This document shows, in pieces, positions 1 to 14,700 of a DNA stretch of 64,000 nucleotides. Origin of the DNA: Serendipita indica DSM 11827. Taxonomy: Eukaryota > Basidiomycota > Agaricomycetes > Sebacinales > Serendipitaceae. The translations under genes and the position numbers were made by a program. The notes beneath the pieces are model-generated. The model worked only from the letters and a program-made list of their open reading frames with translations, did no database searches and was not told the DNA's origin. Numbering within the stretch: the stretch's first letter is position 1; every line of letters starts with the position of its first letter. The stretch lies in NCBI GenBank assembly GCA_910890315.1, contig CAJVGD010000002.1, forward strand, positions 620,001 to 684,000, read 5' to 3'.

Positions 1-1112
1 CTCGTCGTCGACACGCCGCTGCTAGAGACGGGATGCATCCTAGGAGAAGGTAGACTAACCTTGAGACCTTGTGCAGGGACTCGTGAGCTGATAGAATTGG
101 CCAGGGCCGCTATACGAACCGTCTACGGGCATCCTTCATTTTGTGGACATCAAGCGATGTCGCGTCTATCACTACGACACCAACAGCCACTCTATAGAGT
201 TTGACGAGTTTGAAGAGCCCGTTACGGCGCTGGCACTCCGTCAAGATGGTGTAAGTAGCGTCGCGTTTTACCTGGCTTGTGTCCTCATCTCTTTAGCTCG
301 CGTGTGTGACGGCCACAGGATTTGCACTGATCGAGAAAGATTCAGAATCCAAGCCGACGCTCACCTACCTGAGTCAGCCTCTGTCTGAGAGGGAGCGCAA
401 GTATACACGGCTCAATGACGGTGCCTGCGATGCCAGAGGACGATTTCTCGCTGGGACTCTCGAGTCGAAAGCGCCTGGAAACGAATTTGGTGGTGTACTC
501 TATCAATATGATCCAGCAACTGGTTTGGCAAGGGTGCTCGACGATTCAGAGGATATTACAGACGGCAATGGCCTTGGTTGGAGCGAGGACAATTCGACAT
601 TGTAGGAGGGACGGTTGACTGTCGTGATCTCTCTCGCTGACGATGAGTAAATCCCCAGGTACTTTACGAGCTCGTGCGCCAATCTCATCTACGCGTACGA
701 CTATAATCTAGAAGATGGCTCTGTGTCGAACCGCAGAGTGTTTATAGACGGGCCGTCTCTGGGGCTTAATGCGCCGTCGTTTTGCGATGGCCTGTGCATT
801 GACAGCGAGGGGTGTATCTGGTCCGCACGATGGGCAGGCTCCAAGATTGTGCGGTTCAGCAAAGAAGGCAGGATTATCTTTGAGATTCAGTTTCCAAAGG
901 TGTTTAGTGTGACTGCATTGACGTTTGGTGGGCCAGAGAATGACTGGCTCTTTGTCACGACTGCGCATCCGTCTGTGGCAGGCGTTGCGGACAGTGACAA
1001 AGTATTTGCAGAGTATCCAGACTCGGGACATTTGTTCAAGATTGACTTTCAGGGTCGGTTCAAAGGCGGGGTTTGGCGTCATTCGTTTGGGACGATAGAC
1101 GTAGCTATTTGA
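1..1112 (+). CDS. SMP-30/gluconolactonase-like beta-propeller hydrolase (5' end off window)
   Basis: Exons 1-49, 105-250, 297-601 and 659-1112 join in frame (318 codons including stop) and the upstream start lies outside the window. The first exon ends in the family's N-terminal LGEG, completed to LGEGP after the splice. The body carries LNDGACDARGRFLAG and the metal-site-like DGNGLGWSED region, followed by a DGLCIDSEG block, as in SMP-30/regucalcin/gluconolactonases, which are calcium/zinc-dependent lactonases of the cytosol. Introns are 46-57 bp with GT/AG ends. No signal peptide can be judged because the N-terminus is missing. The substrate is not predictable from this sequence; a sugar lactone is the family's usual one. 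Confidence 0.88.
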
Positions 1113-1267
1113 CGTAGATCAACTGTCTTAGAATGATTCTAGATATCTTCCCAGCCATTTGTCCAAGCGCCAGGCGCGTTCCAAGGTTACGAGGCTGTAT
1201 ATCTGAGGCTGGACCCCCCCTTGGGTTTGTTTCCCGGCGCGTCTTTCACTAAAAAAAGCTGCCAAAA

Positions 1268-3745
1268 ATGCCAGCCAGCAGCGGTCTTTTTCCAGCACTC
1301 AACCTCTTTCCGCTCAACGACTCGTTTATCCCAAAGCACATTGTCCTCGCCGGCGGACAACGCGTCAAGATTGGTCGCCAGACAAACGCAAAGACGGTGC
1401 CCGGAGAGAAAAACGGATACTTTGATTCAAAAGTACTCAGTCGCCAGCATGCAGAGGTCTGGGAAGAGAGCGGAAAGGTCAGTCTGCGCGCGCGCTGGAC
1501 GTGGAAAATGTTCACCTGGCGTCGCAGATTTACATCAAAGACGTCAAGTCGTCAAACGGAACATTTATAAATGGCACCCGGCTCAGTCATGAAGGCGTAG
1601 AATCGCCTCCTTTTGAGCTCAACACCGACGATGTAGTCGTACGTCGCTCGCCAGTTGTCTGTGCCCGTGCTCTGACCACCTTTTCCCCAGGAATTTGGCA
1701 TCGATATCGTCGGGGAAGACAACCAGACAATTGTCCATCACAAAGTCGCTGCCAGAGTCCAGTGTTTGCTCAGCCAGGACGATGTAAACGCCGCCCAGCA
1801 GCATGCCGTCTACGCCCAACAGGCTCAGCAGCATACGCTCGGCCATTCCCAGCCAAATCACTTTCAACAGATGCCCCCCGGTCAACGTCGCCCTTCTCTC
1901 CACGGTGCGCCAAACCATCAGGGCAGCCTGGGTGCTTTGGCTCCCGTTGGCAGGGGCGTCCCAAAGCAGGGCGGGCTCTCCTTTGACGCAATTCTCAGTA
2001 AACTTCAGAGCGAAGTCCAACGGAGCAGAGAAACATCGCAAGAGCTCCAGTCGTTGACCGCTGCCATGTCGGAAATTCATGACTCGTTGGGCGGAGTGTC
2101 GGTTAGTACTCGCCTTGCGTTTGCCGGAAATCGTTGCTCAAATTTTGTATTTTAAACCTTTTTTTTCAGGCTCAACCCATCCCCGCTTATCCACATGTCC
2201 TCCCTCCCGTTCGCCAGGACTCGGATCCCGTAGTGCCGCCTCCTCCCACCGCCCCCCCTCCAGAAGTTGCCCTGCTCACGGAACAATTGGAGCAGACCCG
2301 CTCGATGCTCACGACACACGTTGACAAGATTGATAGTCTTGGATTGGAGAGCATCGTCGGCGAGCATGATGGGCTCAAGCGCGAGATTGGCAAGCTAAAG
2401 GAGATGATCGACCATCAAAAGCTCGAAACCACAATGGCTATTGCAAGCCATGAACAAACACGAAAACAGGCCATGGAGGAAGACGATGATGATACCCGGA
2501 GTGTTGGCACCGTGATGCCCAGCGAGCAATTTGACGAGGACATGGAAGACGACAACCTTGAAGCTCGAAGGCGCAGAAGTCGCGAGCTCGGCCGTCCTCG
2601 AACACCAGAACCGTCCATGGGAATGGACGATTCGGACGGCGAAGGCGACATGAATCTCTCTGGTCCAGCCAGACTCGCCAGCCGCGGTACGGTGCGCAGA
2701 GGGTGGGACGGTCGCACAGAAAATGGCTCGGCAGATGCCACCCTTCTCTCTTCTACGACCCAAGAAAGCGTCGACAAACTCACCGAACGTCTCGATGAGC
2801 TCACAGCCCGATTCGAGTCTGCTATACAACACACTCAACAGCTTCAGGCCAAGCAGGCTGAGGCTCAAGAACGAATTGCGCTGCTTCAGGCAAAAGTCGA
2901 CGAGCTCGAGGCGACAAAGGAGTCTTTGGCAGCAGCCTCGACTATCCGAGACGAGTCGGCAGCCTCACAAGAGCATCCATCGATTATTGCAAACCTCGTC
3001 GAGCTCACCAAAACCTTTGAGGGAAAATGGGAGCGTCAAAGAGAGGAATGGATCGACGAGCGTGAGCGATTACGCGCGACAAAGGAAGAATGGGAGCGCA
3101 GGGTTCGTCGCGTCGAGGAGGATCTCGTCGGAGTGAGAGATGTTGCCTCTGCGGCCTCTGCAACCGCCAACAGTGCCTCGACGGCCATTGCCGCTCACGC
3201 CAAGGATCTGGCGAGTTTCATCTCGGAATTTCGCGAGGAGACGGCCAACGAACGCGTAGACGAGTCTGAGTTTGCTCCACCAAGCCCGAGGAGCATCTCG
3301 TCGGACGTCTTGCGCAGGCGGAAAAAGTCGTCTGCGCGTGCTCGGGGACGTTCGCGGTCACAGTCACCGTCTGGTCACGTCTCCAATGGGCATGCTGTCG
3401 AGCCAGAGGAGGTGCAGCAGCCCTACTCGCCGACATCGCTCAGCTCGCCCCCTTTTGCCAACGGTCAGGCCTCGGAGCTTAATGGTTACAACGACAGCAG
3501 GCGACTACCGGCTGCGTTGGGGGAGCTCGAGGTTCCGTCCCGAAGCGAATCCATGAGCTCGACGTCTGCCCTCTCGCACTCTGGCCGCAAATCTGATACT
3601 GTGAGGGTGACTCCGTCCCTTTCTATCCTGTGAACTAATGATTTCCTCCGTCTAGGCTATACCCTACATGTCTGCAGCCGCAACACTTGGTGTCGCACTC
3701 ATCGGTGTCGCGGCGTGGACAGCAGCCAATCATATTCACACATAA
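1268..3745 (+). CDS. FHA-domain, coiled-coil, tail-anchored protein (Far9/Far10/Vps64/SLMAP-like)
   Basis: Five exons: 1268-1477, 1528-1638, 1691-2101, 2170-3600 and 3656-3745, giving 750 aa. An FHA phosphothreonine-binding domain spans about residues 20-110, with the GR, SRQHAEVW and SSNGTFINGTRL signature motifs. A Gln/Pro-rich stretch follows, then long coiled coils (about 330-560) rich in Glu, Lys and Arg, and a Ser-rich region. The final short exon encodes a hydrophobic C-terminal segment (about 20 residues, Ala/Val/Leu rich) ending NHIHT, so the protein is probably tail-anchored in the ER or nuclear envelope. This FHA plus coiled coil plus C-terminal anchor order is that of SLMAP/Far9/Far10/Vps64 subunits of STRIPAK phosphatase complexes. 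That assignment rests on architecture, not on alignment. Confidence 0.85.
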
Positions 3746-4568
3746 CTAGACACGGAACAGAAGAGTCCCTATCCGCTGCTGGCCATGCAAGATGGCCACC
3801 ATTCCCGTTTTTAACCGTTCATGCTCGAGTCGGTGTTCTCGTGAACGGATGGTCCTCGTATTTTTTCTGTTCCTTTCTGCGCACGTCTCTGGAAAAAAAA
3901 AGACCGTATTCTTGCCCCGTAACATATGTCCTCCATCATGCTCATCCCGTGCTTGCTATTCGACCCATTAGCATCGTCGCCTCGTACTGTTTGTACACCA
4001 TATTGCATGACTTATTTCATGGCTTTCTGACGCCCTCGCTGGTGATTTGGTCCCAGGAGTAACCCTTTGGCAGCCGTTTTCTGTTCGGTATGTGAGTTCT
4101 TGGGGGGTGTTCATCTCCGGCCCGTCTCTTACAGATAGTCTGGAGGCAGCGTCGGCTCGCCAGAAGCGTCTTTGTATTCGAGAAGCGCTGTGACCTCCAC
4201 TGCAGGGCGATTTGGGCATCTATTGGCTGGTCGATTAGAACATTCTATGCAATGTCGGTCAACAAGGCTTACACGCGGAAGACTCTGGGGATTGGATAGC
4301 ATTTGACAATGCCAGTGCGTGCGAGAATGTCTCTGTCGCAGTCGAACATGGTCAACTGCTCGAGCACGCAGCCTGGACGGTGTTCCTCTTCGACGGCTTG
4401 TGCAGCTTGTTTCGTCGACTTGTTGGCCATGTGTATTGCAACTTTGCACGCTTTTCCAACGAGGCAGTGATCCGAGTGAGTGGAAGACCCTCAAAGTTAT
4501 CGAACCACACCCCTTGCCACCAACCACCACATCCTTTTTGTTTTCATCCCCAATAAAACTCGTCGAAA
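3746..4568. other. Intergenic stretch upstream of SAH hydrolase gene
   Basis: Contains the 3' UTR of the FHA gene and the promoter and leader of the SAH hydrolase gene. Just before the SAHH start codon lies a C/A-rich, T-rich leader typical of strongly expressed fungal genes. No further coding sequence is supported; open frames here lack splice continuity or recognisable motifs. Confidence 0.5.
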
Positions 4569-6122
<1,554 letters not shown>

Positions 6123-6530
6123 GCGGCTTTTCTCTCCCTGGCAAAGGGCATCAACTGCCTTTTTGCCAAACTGTTCTCGTGGTATCGGCGGCAAAAAGGG
6201 TTTAGGTGACGACTGAAACGACCAAGAAAAGGGGACCAAGGTGACTGTTTGCATGGGTTTCAACTCCCACCGTGGAGGCTTCAACGGCTTCGTGACCGTG
6301 ATTGACCATGTGCTTCTGTGGGCCTCAACGAGCCATTTACGTTCTTTAAAATACGTGTCTACTACAAATGAATGAAAAACTTGCTTTCATTCTCCGAGTT
6401 GACTTGCAAAACTTGAACTCTACCATAATGGCAGCTCCCGGTCTCAAAAAAGTCGCGCCATATTGGCATCCCTGTAAGAGGAAGTTATTGATAGGAAATC
6501 GTTTCTGAGCGATACGTATAAGATGCGACA

Positions 6531-8492
6531 ATGGCGAAACAGCGCTGGTGGGATCGTGAATTGTTAGAGCTCGTGTCTACAGAGTTCCGAGATCGGTCAA
6601 TCGAGTACTATGTGAGTATAGGTCTCGTTTATCGCTCTTATCGATTCTGAACGATGTTAGCGCTTTGCGATTGAAAGTGGCATTGTCTCGATCAATGGAA
6701 AGACGGCCCATGTCGGACAGATTATGCGAAATGGAGATAGATTGGAGAATATTATTCACCGGCACGAGTTGAGTAGATTTGCTAAATCTTTCTCTGCGGC
6801 CGTCTGATGTGTCTTTTCAGGCCTCCAGTTACTTCTCAGCCAGTCAAAGTACTTCACGTTGACAAGGAAAAGGACCTTATCGTAATAGATAAACCTGGGA
6901 GTATTGTAGGCCCTTTATTTTCTCTGCTTTGCTTCGTTTCACCTCGTGATAGCCTGTGCATTGTGTCGGGAGGTATTTCAAGAACAGTCTGATCGAGATC
7001 CTTCAAACGGAATTCGGATTCAAAAAGGTCTATCGTAAGCCTGTCTTTAAGTTGGGAGAACGCATCTGATAGGGGTATAGCCGTCAATCGGTTGGATAGA
7101 CTTACTTCAGGATGCATGGTTATGGCCCTATCGCCAACCCGAGCACGTCAAATGTGTGACGAGTTCATGTCTGGAAACATTAAAAAAGAGGTACATCTCT
7201 AATCAAACTAGTCTCGTCACTGATTGATATTCCCAGTATGTCGCGCGTTGTAGAGGGGAGTTTCCAGCGTCAGTACCATTGGAGAGACTCAGCAACAATA
7301 CTGAACCCTTATAGAACCGAAGTGGTTTGCGAAGAGCCGCTCCTTACCATTGACCGTCAAATGGGGTTGAACATTGTTCATCCCGAGGGCAAGGTGCGTC
7401 GCTGGGCTAATTACTCTGCTTGATGCTAAGAATCAAAGCCGGCGAAAACAGCTTTCAACCGGATATTCTATGACCCAAGAACGGATACGAGTGTCCTTCA
7501 CTGTGCGTACCTTGTGGGCCGAACGAACGACAGCTCATGTTCAGAATAGGCAGGCCATTTACCGGACGATGTAAGATATCTCTACTGGCCTGGTTTTGTG
7601 CCTGAAGTCTCCAGCGCATCAAATTCGTGTGCATTTGCAGTATCTCGGACATCCCATCGCCAACGATCCAATCTATAGCAACAAGTCTGCTTTTGGCGAG
7701 TATATTTTGCGATGACGAGCACTTATTGATACAAGCTCCAGGCCCTAAACTTGGTCAAGGAGGCATCGACACGACACCTTCGTCCGAACGCGCACCCCCT
7801 GTACCACCACCATCCCTTACACCTAGCATTCCCAGCTCGTTAGCCACGGCTCCTTCAGCTCTGTCCCCCAATGACTATCGAGGCCGTTCCAATATCATGC
7901 CGCTGAATACGTTCCACCAAGAAGCCGTCCAAGTGCTCAATGGTGAATCCTCAAAGGTCCTCCTTCCACGAGAAACAGGAGAGGATATTGGCTTTGCTTC
8001 TCCGGTCCCCCTCTCTGCCGAGGCCGTAAAAGTCATTACCGCGCTACGTAATATGAAAGACGGGGATGAAGACTGGAGCCGGTGGAGGTGACCGCACGAT
8101 ACAATGTGTTTGCATCCGCTGATGGTTCTTCCAGGGACAATGTTTTCCTTGGAAAGAAGCCACTCGTTCCTTCAGTAGCTGTTGGCTCCTCGTCAAACAA
8201 GCCTGCATCAACTGTGACCAATGGCGAGGCGTGTGGACACGAAGGAACGCAAGTACTTGACAACAAAGATGCTCAGACAGAAGACGATCCCGTAGAGCCA
8301 GTTGGGGAGACGCCAGATGGAAAGCTCTACTGTACAGAGTGTTACCTTCCGCTACATCCGGATCCACCACCGGGTAAGCTTTACATCTTCCTGCATGCTC
8401 TCAGATATACCACGAGCCATGGGGCCTTTGAGACGGAAATGCCGTGGTGGGCAGATCCGAACTGGGAAGGGGATGGGTGGGTTCAGTACTAG
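6531..8492 (+). CDS. RluA-family RNA pseudouridine synthase (Rib2/Pus8/Pus9-like)
   Basis: Twelve exons give 481 aa: 6531-6611, 6661-6767, 6821-6905, 6953-7034, 7081-7190, 7237-7268, 7315-7393, 7439-7502, 7550-7570, 7615-7695, 7742-8087 and 8135-8492. It converts uridine to pseudouridine in RNA, in the yeast relatives position 32 of tRNA. An S4-like N-terminal part ([17 protein letters not shown]) is followed by the catalytic [10 protein letters not shown] with its Asp, then HCRPFTGRSHQIRVHL and [13 protein letters not shown]. The C-terminus has the [19 protein letters not shown] module of fungal Rib2-type proteins. No deaminase domain is seen, so riboflavin-pathway function is not supported. 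Two oddities: exon 9 is only 21 nt, and the intron at 7696-7741 needs a GC donor to keep the conserved frame. Confidence 0.9.
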
Positions 8493-8746
8493 TATACCGT
8501 TTAAGATCTATGGATTTATATCTTACTCTATGTTCTTCTTATCCTCGGTTCAACTCTCTAGCCACTGTGCCATATGCATCCTGAACCTCGCCGTGCGTGA
8601 CATTATCGCCCATAGCCTGATCCAAACACAGTTTAGCATAGGAGAGAGGCCTATAATCATACGTTACCCTTCTCTGAATCACAAGTGGCCTCAGAAACAG
8701 CTCGGTCGCCAGGACACTTATCGTACAATCTGCCCCGAGCATTCCA

Positions 8747-11700
8747 ATGAGTCAGGAGGGCTTCCAAATAACAATTCCGAGTATGTATACGTCAATGTAC
8801 CCGTGTTGCTGATTCATTTTAATGATTTCACCACACAGCTTTGGACGATGGCGACGACTCTGCCGCCCAGTTCGGAGCGCAAGCCAACTTTGGAGGATTC
8901 GGAGGATACGACTCTCCGACGCCAACTTTTGGCTCGTTCAGTCAAGCTGAACGTCACCATTTCCATACACGCGTCGACTCAAACGCGTCTGGAGAGTCGT
9001 TCAACTCTTTTAGGATAGGAGGGACGAGCACGCCCGTTCCACCGCCGAGAGCGAATCCAAATGCTGCTGTGCACTCGTCCAATTCGTCTCTCAACAACTT
9101 TTCGATGCCCCGCAAGGCTTCGTTCGCGTCACTAAGGAACCCCTTCAAGACGAAAACAGAGACAGAACCTCCACCGGTTCCCCAACTGAACGAGTCCTTT
9201 TCACAATCCAGGTCTACCCTCGTCGATCGCTCCCGACAGCCATCTATCAGCAATGCCTATCACTCGAAGGCATCTTCGAAAGCCGGCCGGCCGGGATTTG
9301 GAAAACAGAGTTCGCAATCAGGAGGCTCTTTCTTTCAGACGGACAATGGTAGCAGCAACAGCATTGGGTTTCCCCCGGTACCTCGACGCATGGACTTGCG
9401 CCACAGGACGACCGGCTCAGTGACACAAGAACGAGTGGGCAATACCCCATCGGACTATGCTCTCAGTGTAGTCTTCCACCGCTTTGTGACCTCTGCCGAA
9501 GCCTTGATCGAGGTGTTTCTCCAGAAGCCGCTCGACGGGGAGCCATCGCTCCAGGAAGCATTGGGTCCAGGTGTTGACAAATCCTTTGATGGGTTACTCG
9601 ATTCATTGGGGAGGATTGCGCACCGGCATACCAATGCTGTGATTGACTGTATCACTCGATGGAGGAAGACGCAAAACGAGCCAGTATCGCTTGCAATAGT
9701 CAGGAACAATCTGTCAGTCTTGTGATAACCAATGTTAGTGAGAGAGAGAGTATCTAACGAGGTTTCAGATCCATCAATCCACCCACACGAAATTACACCG
9801 GGAACGAAGCTTCGCGTATTCTTGGCGAGCGCAAATCGCTTGCCGCTATATACATCACATGCCGCGCATTGATCGTGGTTCTGGAGAGTATACATAAGCT
9901 CAAGAATGCATTGGATGATACTATGGGTGGGCTCCTGGAGGAGACCATCTTCGAACAATTTCGCCAGCCAGATGTGTAAGTGATAAGAGACTGTATACTC
10001 TGACCTTGACATGCTACTACAGGAGGTTGCTATCTCATTCACTCAACGCTCGCGCAAATGCAGATCTTTATGCCACTCTACTGGGACAACTTGCCCACGT
10101 CAGGTTAGAGTGCCATCCATTTTAATCGACCCATCTAATCTTTTCAAGGTTTGAGAGTGTCACCGACAGATTTTTGCGAGCGCTCCGGCCCATTCGTGAC
10201 GGAAGGGCAGGCAAAGACGAGGATGGTCGATATGAAACACTGCTCAAGGGACTGAAGCATATTCACATCAAAGTATGGCCTCCGGAAGCCTTTGATGAAG
10301 CACGAGATTTCATCTCCGAGTTTGCTCAATGTTTTGGAGAAGCTCATGGTCTCAAGCTCAAGATTGCATTCGCCGAAAGCTTGGTTCACCTGCTACACCC
10401 CATCTCCAAGACTGCCCAAGATGAGCTAAATCATCCCGATTGGGCCCAAGCCGTCACAACAATCTACCGCAAGGCAAAGGAAATGTTGCCAAAGCCTCGT
10501 TATTGGCACGTCGCTTTCCCGCTTGTAGTCACGACGCTCTGTGTCGCACCTCACGAATTTTTCCTACAAAACTGGATGAACTGCGTTGAAGGTTGTTTGG
10601 CCAAGCTCAAGGTCTTTTACCTTTGTCCCGACCATTCTCCTGGTGCTGACCTCCTTTCAGGAGCCGAGAGCCAGACCTTTTGCCCTCAATGGAATACTGC
10701 GACTCGTTTGGACCTATCTCTACCGGTGTCGTGAATCTGCTTCATCGTCAATCGACAAACTGGAGACGATTTTGCGTACCTTGTTCCCTCCGAACAGAAC
10801 GTACATCTATCCGATGGAAGAATCATTGGAACCATTCACTTATTTGATTCATTTCATTACCTTTCGACATGGTGACTTTGGGCGGAGTTTCATCCTCAAG
10901 CTCTTGCAGGAATCCGCCGTATCATCATCCAGCGGTACTGTCAATCAGAGCGAGATCCTTGCTCCAGACAGGATGATGATTGCTATCAAAGCTATCCTCG
11001 TCACGCTGTCTGCCGTTGAGAAGGACTCTCCACCAAGTTGGCCGACATCGGCAGACTTTTCTTCCTACAATTACGGCAATGACTACCCATTCTCGGCCAC
11101 GTTCCTCCCCGATCTCTTCTACGCGAAGCCCGACATGCAGGAATTTCATGACAGATACGGTCCTGTGATTAGCCGAATCGCGAATATCTGTGGTGCAACT
11201 GTGGGGAGTATGTTCGTCTTTGAAGACAGGTTCACGGAGCATGCTGCGTATGCGTCTGTGGAGGACCGTGAATTCATCACAACAAGGACGCACGGCGACT
11301 ACACAGTCGGATTCAGGAGGGAGCTAGTCCCCCAAATCGACCTACTTCGGACTGTGTTCGAGTCGTGGCCAAGATGCTTGCATGAGTCGATGCCACTCGC
11401 GGATATGTTGGATTTCCTCATCCGTGGTGTGATCCATGTCGATCCCGTCATGAGCCAAGTCGCCGCTGCAGCACTCAAACGTACAGCTCAGGACCCGCGA
11501 CACAGTAGAGCTGTCATGCTGAGATTCACCAAATTTTTGTTCTCTGCCGAGCACGTCGAAAAGGAAGGCGCCGGAACCCACCTCGTTGTGGAAAACTCGA
11601 CCATCCTACTTTTATGGGAATCAATGGTCAAAGAGTGGTCAAAATCGATCACGAACAAACCGAAGACAAACGTCGATCCTCCTCAATCCGAACCTGCCTT

Positions 11701-14700
11701 GGATCTAGGTCAAAAGATCACAGTGCAAACCGTGGTCGATTACATCCAAGGAGGTGCCTTATTCCTCCTGACCTACAATCAACGAAGGATCCGAATTGTT
11801 GGTATACACACACTCAAACTTTTGGGTCGAATTCTACAAGCGATGGACGCAGAGAATGGCGGTGGTAAGATTTCCAATATCCCAGCTGCGTAGAGACTCA
11901 CTAGATTCGGTATTATAGACCAATATAGATCTGTTGCATGGGCACTGAATATACTCTCTGGAAAGGATATTCCCCCGAAGTTCCTCGAGGACAACGACAA
12001 CGCCCTTGACCTCAAAACTAGGACTCGCCTCGCATGGTGGAGGGAGAATACGTCGAAGGACAAGATTCAGCGGCTGGCAGAGGGCACAGATGACCGAGAC
12101 CAGCGAATATGGGCCTTTGTTCTCCCTTCTTTCATTCGGGTTGGCTTGGAGCAGCAAACACCGGCCATCACTCTATTCAAGGAGGCACTCATTTCTGCCG
12201 TCTCCCGGTTTCACCAGCTAATCGCCTCTCTTGCTGGCATTGGCAAGCCTACACCACAAGCCATGCGGTCTCCCGTACCCCACCGTGGGGCTGGCAGTCG
12301 TGAGTCTGCTCGAGATCGTGCATGGGAAGACCATAGGAAAATCATTGGCCAGTGGCAGACATGGTTGTCGATGCTCTTCGCAACCTTTGTCTTCGAGAAG
12401 TCAACTCCATTTGTGAGAGAACACACCAGGATGCACTCGGAGATTCAGTCTCAAAGAGACAGACTTTCTCAGCCCCGTGGGCTCTTCCGTCTCGCCATTC
12501 CATTCCTCGCCTCGGAACATGCAATCTTCCGTAACGCGGTCGTTACCGCGCTAAGCTGCATTCACCAAAGTGCTTTCAAATCACTCCTCGAAGATCTTCA
12601 GGGTATCACGCGGCATATATACGATGACACGAGGAATAAGATGCTGACGCGGAGCGCGCCTCAAGACAGGCTACACACTGCAGTCGCTCACGTCTACCAG
12701 CTGACAGCACACTTCATCAAATCCCCTCGTGCACTCGACGACCCATCGGCCTTGAATCTTCTCCTCGGCTTTGTCAGAGAAACGGCAACCTTCCTCCGTA
12801 ATCCGAACATCAAGCTGGAAATGGAACACCAACTTCTGCGCCGCTACTTTTGCGGGGTTATTGAAAACGTCTTCGATGGCCTTTCCTCGATTGGAGAGGA
12901 GAACTCTAGACGTTGGCTCTCCCCAAACCAGCGTCTCAATCTCTATAGGCTGTGCGAGGAATGGTGTCCATTCAGCTCATTATCAGTATTGAGGTTAATG
13001 CAACCTTCCCGACCGTCTCACGAAAGGAGAGATACGTCGGGGATGCCTTTTGATGGTTCGGAAACTCTTACGGCCGCTGCATGTGGAGCGATGGCGTCCC
13101 TCTGTGTAAGTGCTTTCTAGCCACGACTGCAAAAGATGTTAATGTTCCCGAACAGCGAGGAGCATTCTTTGCTTCCGCTCCCACCTCGTCAAATGAACCA
13201 TTTAATCCACTGAGTGTGGACGAAACGATCCACCATATTAGGTCCATGCTTACCGATAGAGATCCGACCATTAACAACAGTGGAAGGTACGGATAGAGCG
13301 CTCAACAGGTCTAGGGTTCTGATCTGTTGCTAGAAAAGCACTACGGTCTCTTCTTCAACATACAACAAAGCACGAGGAACTGATCAATGCGACTCTGCGC
13401 TGGTCATACGTTACAGGCAAGGAGTCAGAGGCCGGTCAGGCGAGATTTTTTGAGGTCTTGGTCGGATCTCTTCTGGACTCTTCTGAAAGCCACTTTACTT
13501 TCGAGCAAACCGTTTGCTTAGGGCTTTCAAACCTATGTCACCCGGATGTTGAAGCGCGGAGGCTGGCTTTCAACCTCTTGGAGAAGGTACACGTACAGTA
13601 TAGTGGCACAACGTCGCTTGGACCCTTCGAGTCGGCGGTTGGCAGCCTTGCTGCCAGTGTCTACCTCCCAGCCCAGCGTCGCATCTCACAAATTCTGGCG
13701 GCAGAACATTCAAAGATGAGTGGCCCTGTGCTCAACGAATGCTCCCTCCGTATGCCTCAAGTCTACGATGACACAGTCTCCACCCATATGGCCATTCATC
13801 CTCATGTCCTTCGATTCTTGGAACCATGGATATCGAGCATCCATCTCGTGCACCAAAATGATGCGGAGATTGCATGGGATGGTCAAAGAGCGCTGTACAA
13901 CTTGCTCTCTCTCACCATCCGCTACGGGGATCTATACCCGGACCAGATTCAAGCCATATGGGCAAAACTGGTGTCTCAATCATCCTCCCGCAACGACACA
14001 CTCACGGTCAAGTTCTTGATCGAGCAAGCATCGAAACGAGGCAACCCGACCTTTATCACCACTGCCTGTAGAGTCATCGCATGTCTGTCGCGAACAGACA
14101 CCGGAAGGCTCATGTTCAAGGAGCTTTGCAATCTCATCGAACCTGAGAGTATGCTCCCTATGCAGGAAAGAAATCCATCTCTCCCGAATTTACACGATGC
14201 CGGATTCATTGCAGATTTGGAGCCAATCCTCACTCCAGCTAGCGAAGCCCAGGATAGGCAGGCTTTGGGAACGGGGCAACTCGCACTCCTTTTCATGGGA
14301 GATATTGCCCTCGAGCGCGCGTGGGAGATCGGGCGTCAGCTGCCCGTGCTGCTCCACACAATCTTTGTACACCTCGACCACCAATCTCCGTATGTACAAG
14401 TACAGGCCAAGAATCTGCTCTTCCAGACACTTCGGTCCCTCACCCCGGGATTCGAAGACTCCCCGGTCACGTCGCTGTTGCCTAGTCGGCCAGAAGTCAA
14501 GGCGACGATTGATGCGCTGGTGCGCGACAGTAAATCGATATTTTGGTAAGTTTTTGGTCCCCTGAGTCTTGTGTTTATTGAAATCTGTACAGGAAGCCGG
14601 ACGACGAAGCTGAACAAGTTGAGCCCAAGATGCAACGTTTATGCAAGGATGTTCTTAGTCTTCTGGTTCCATTATATCCGCAACTCCGCCAAGAATGGGG

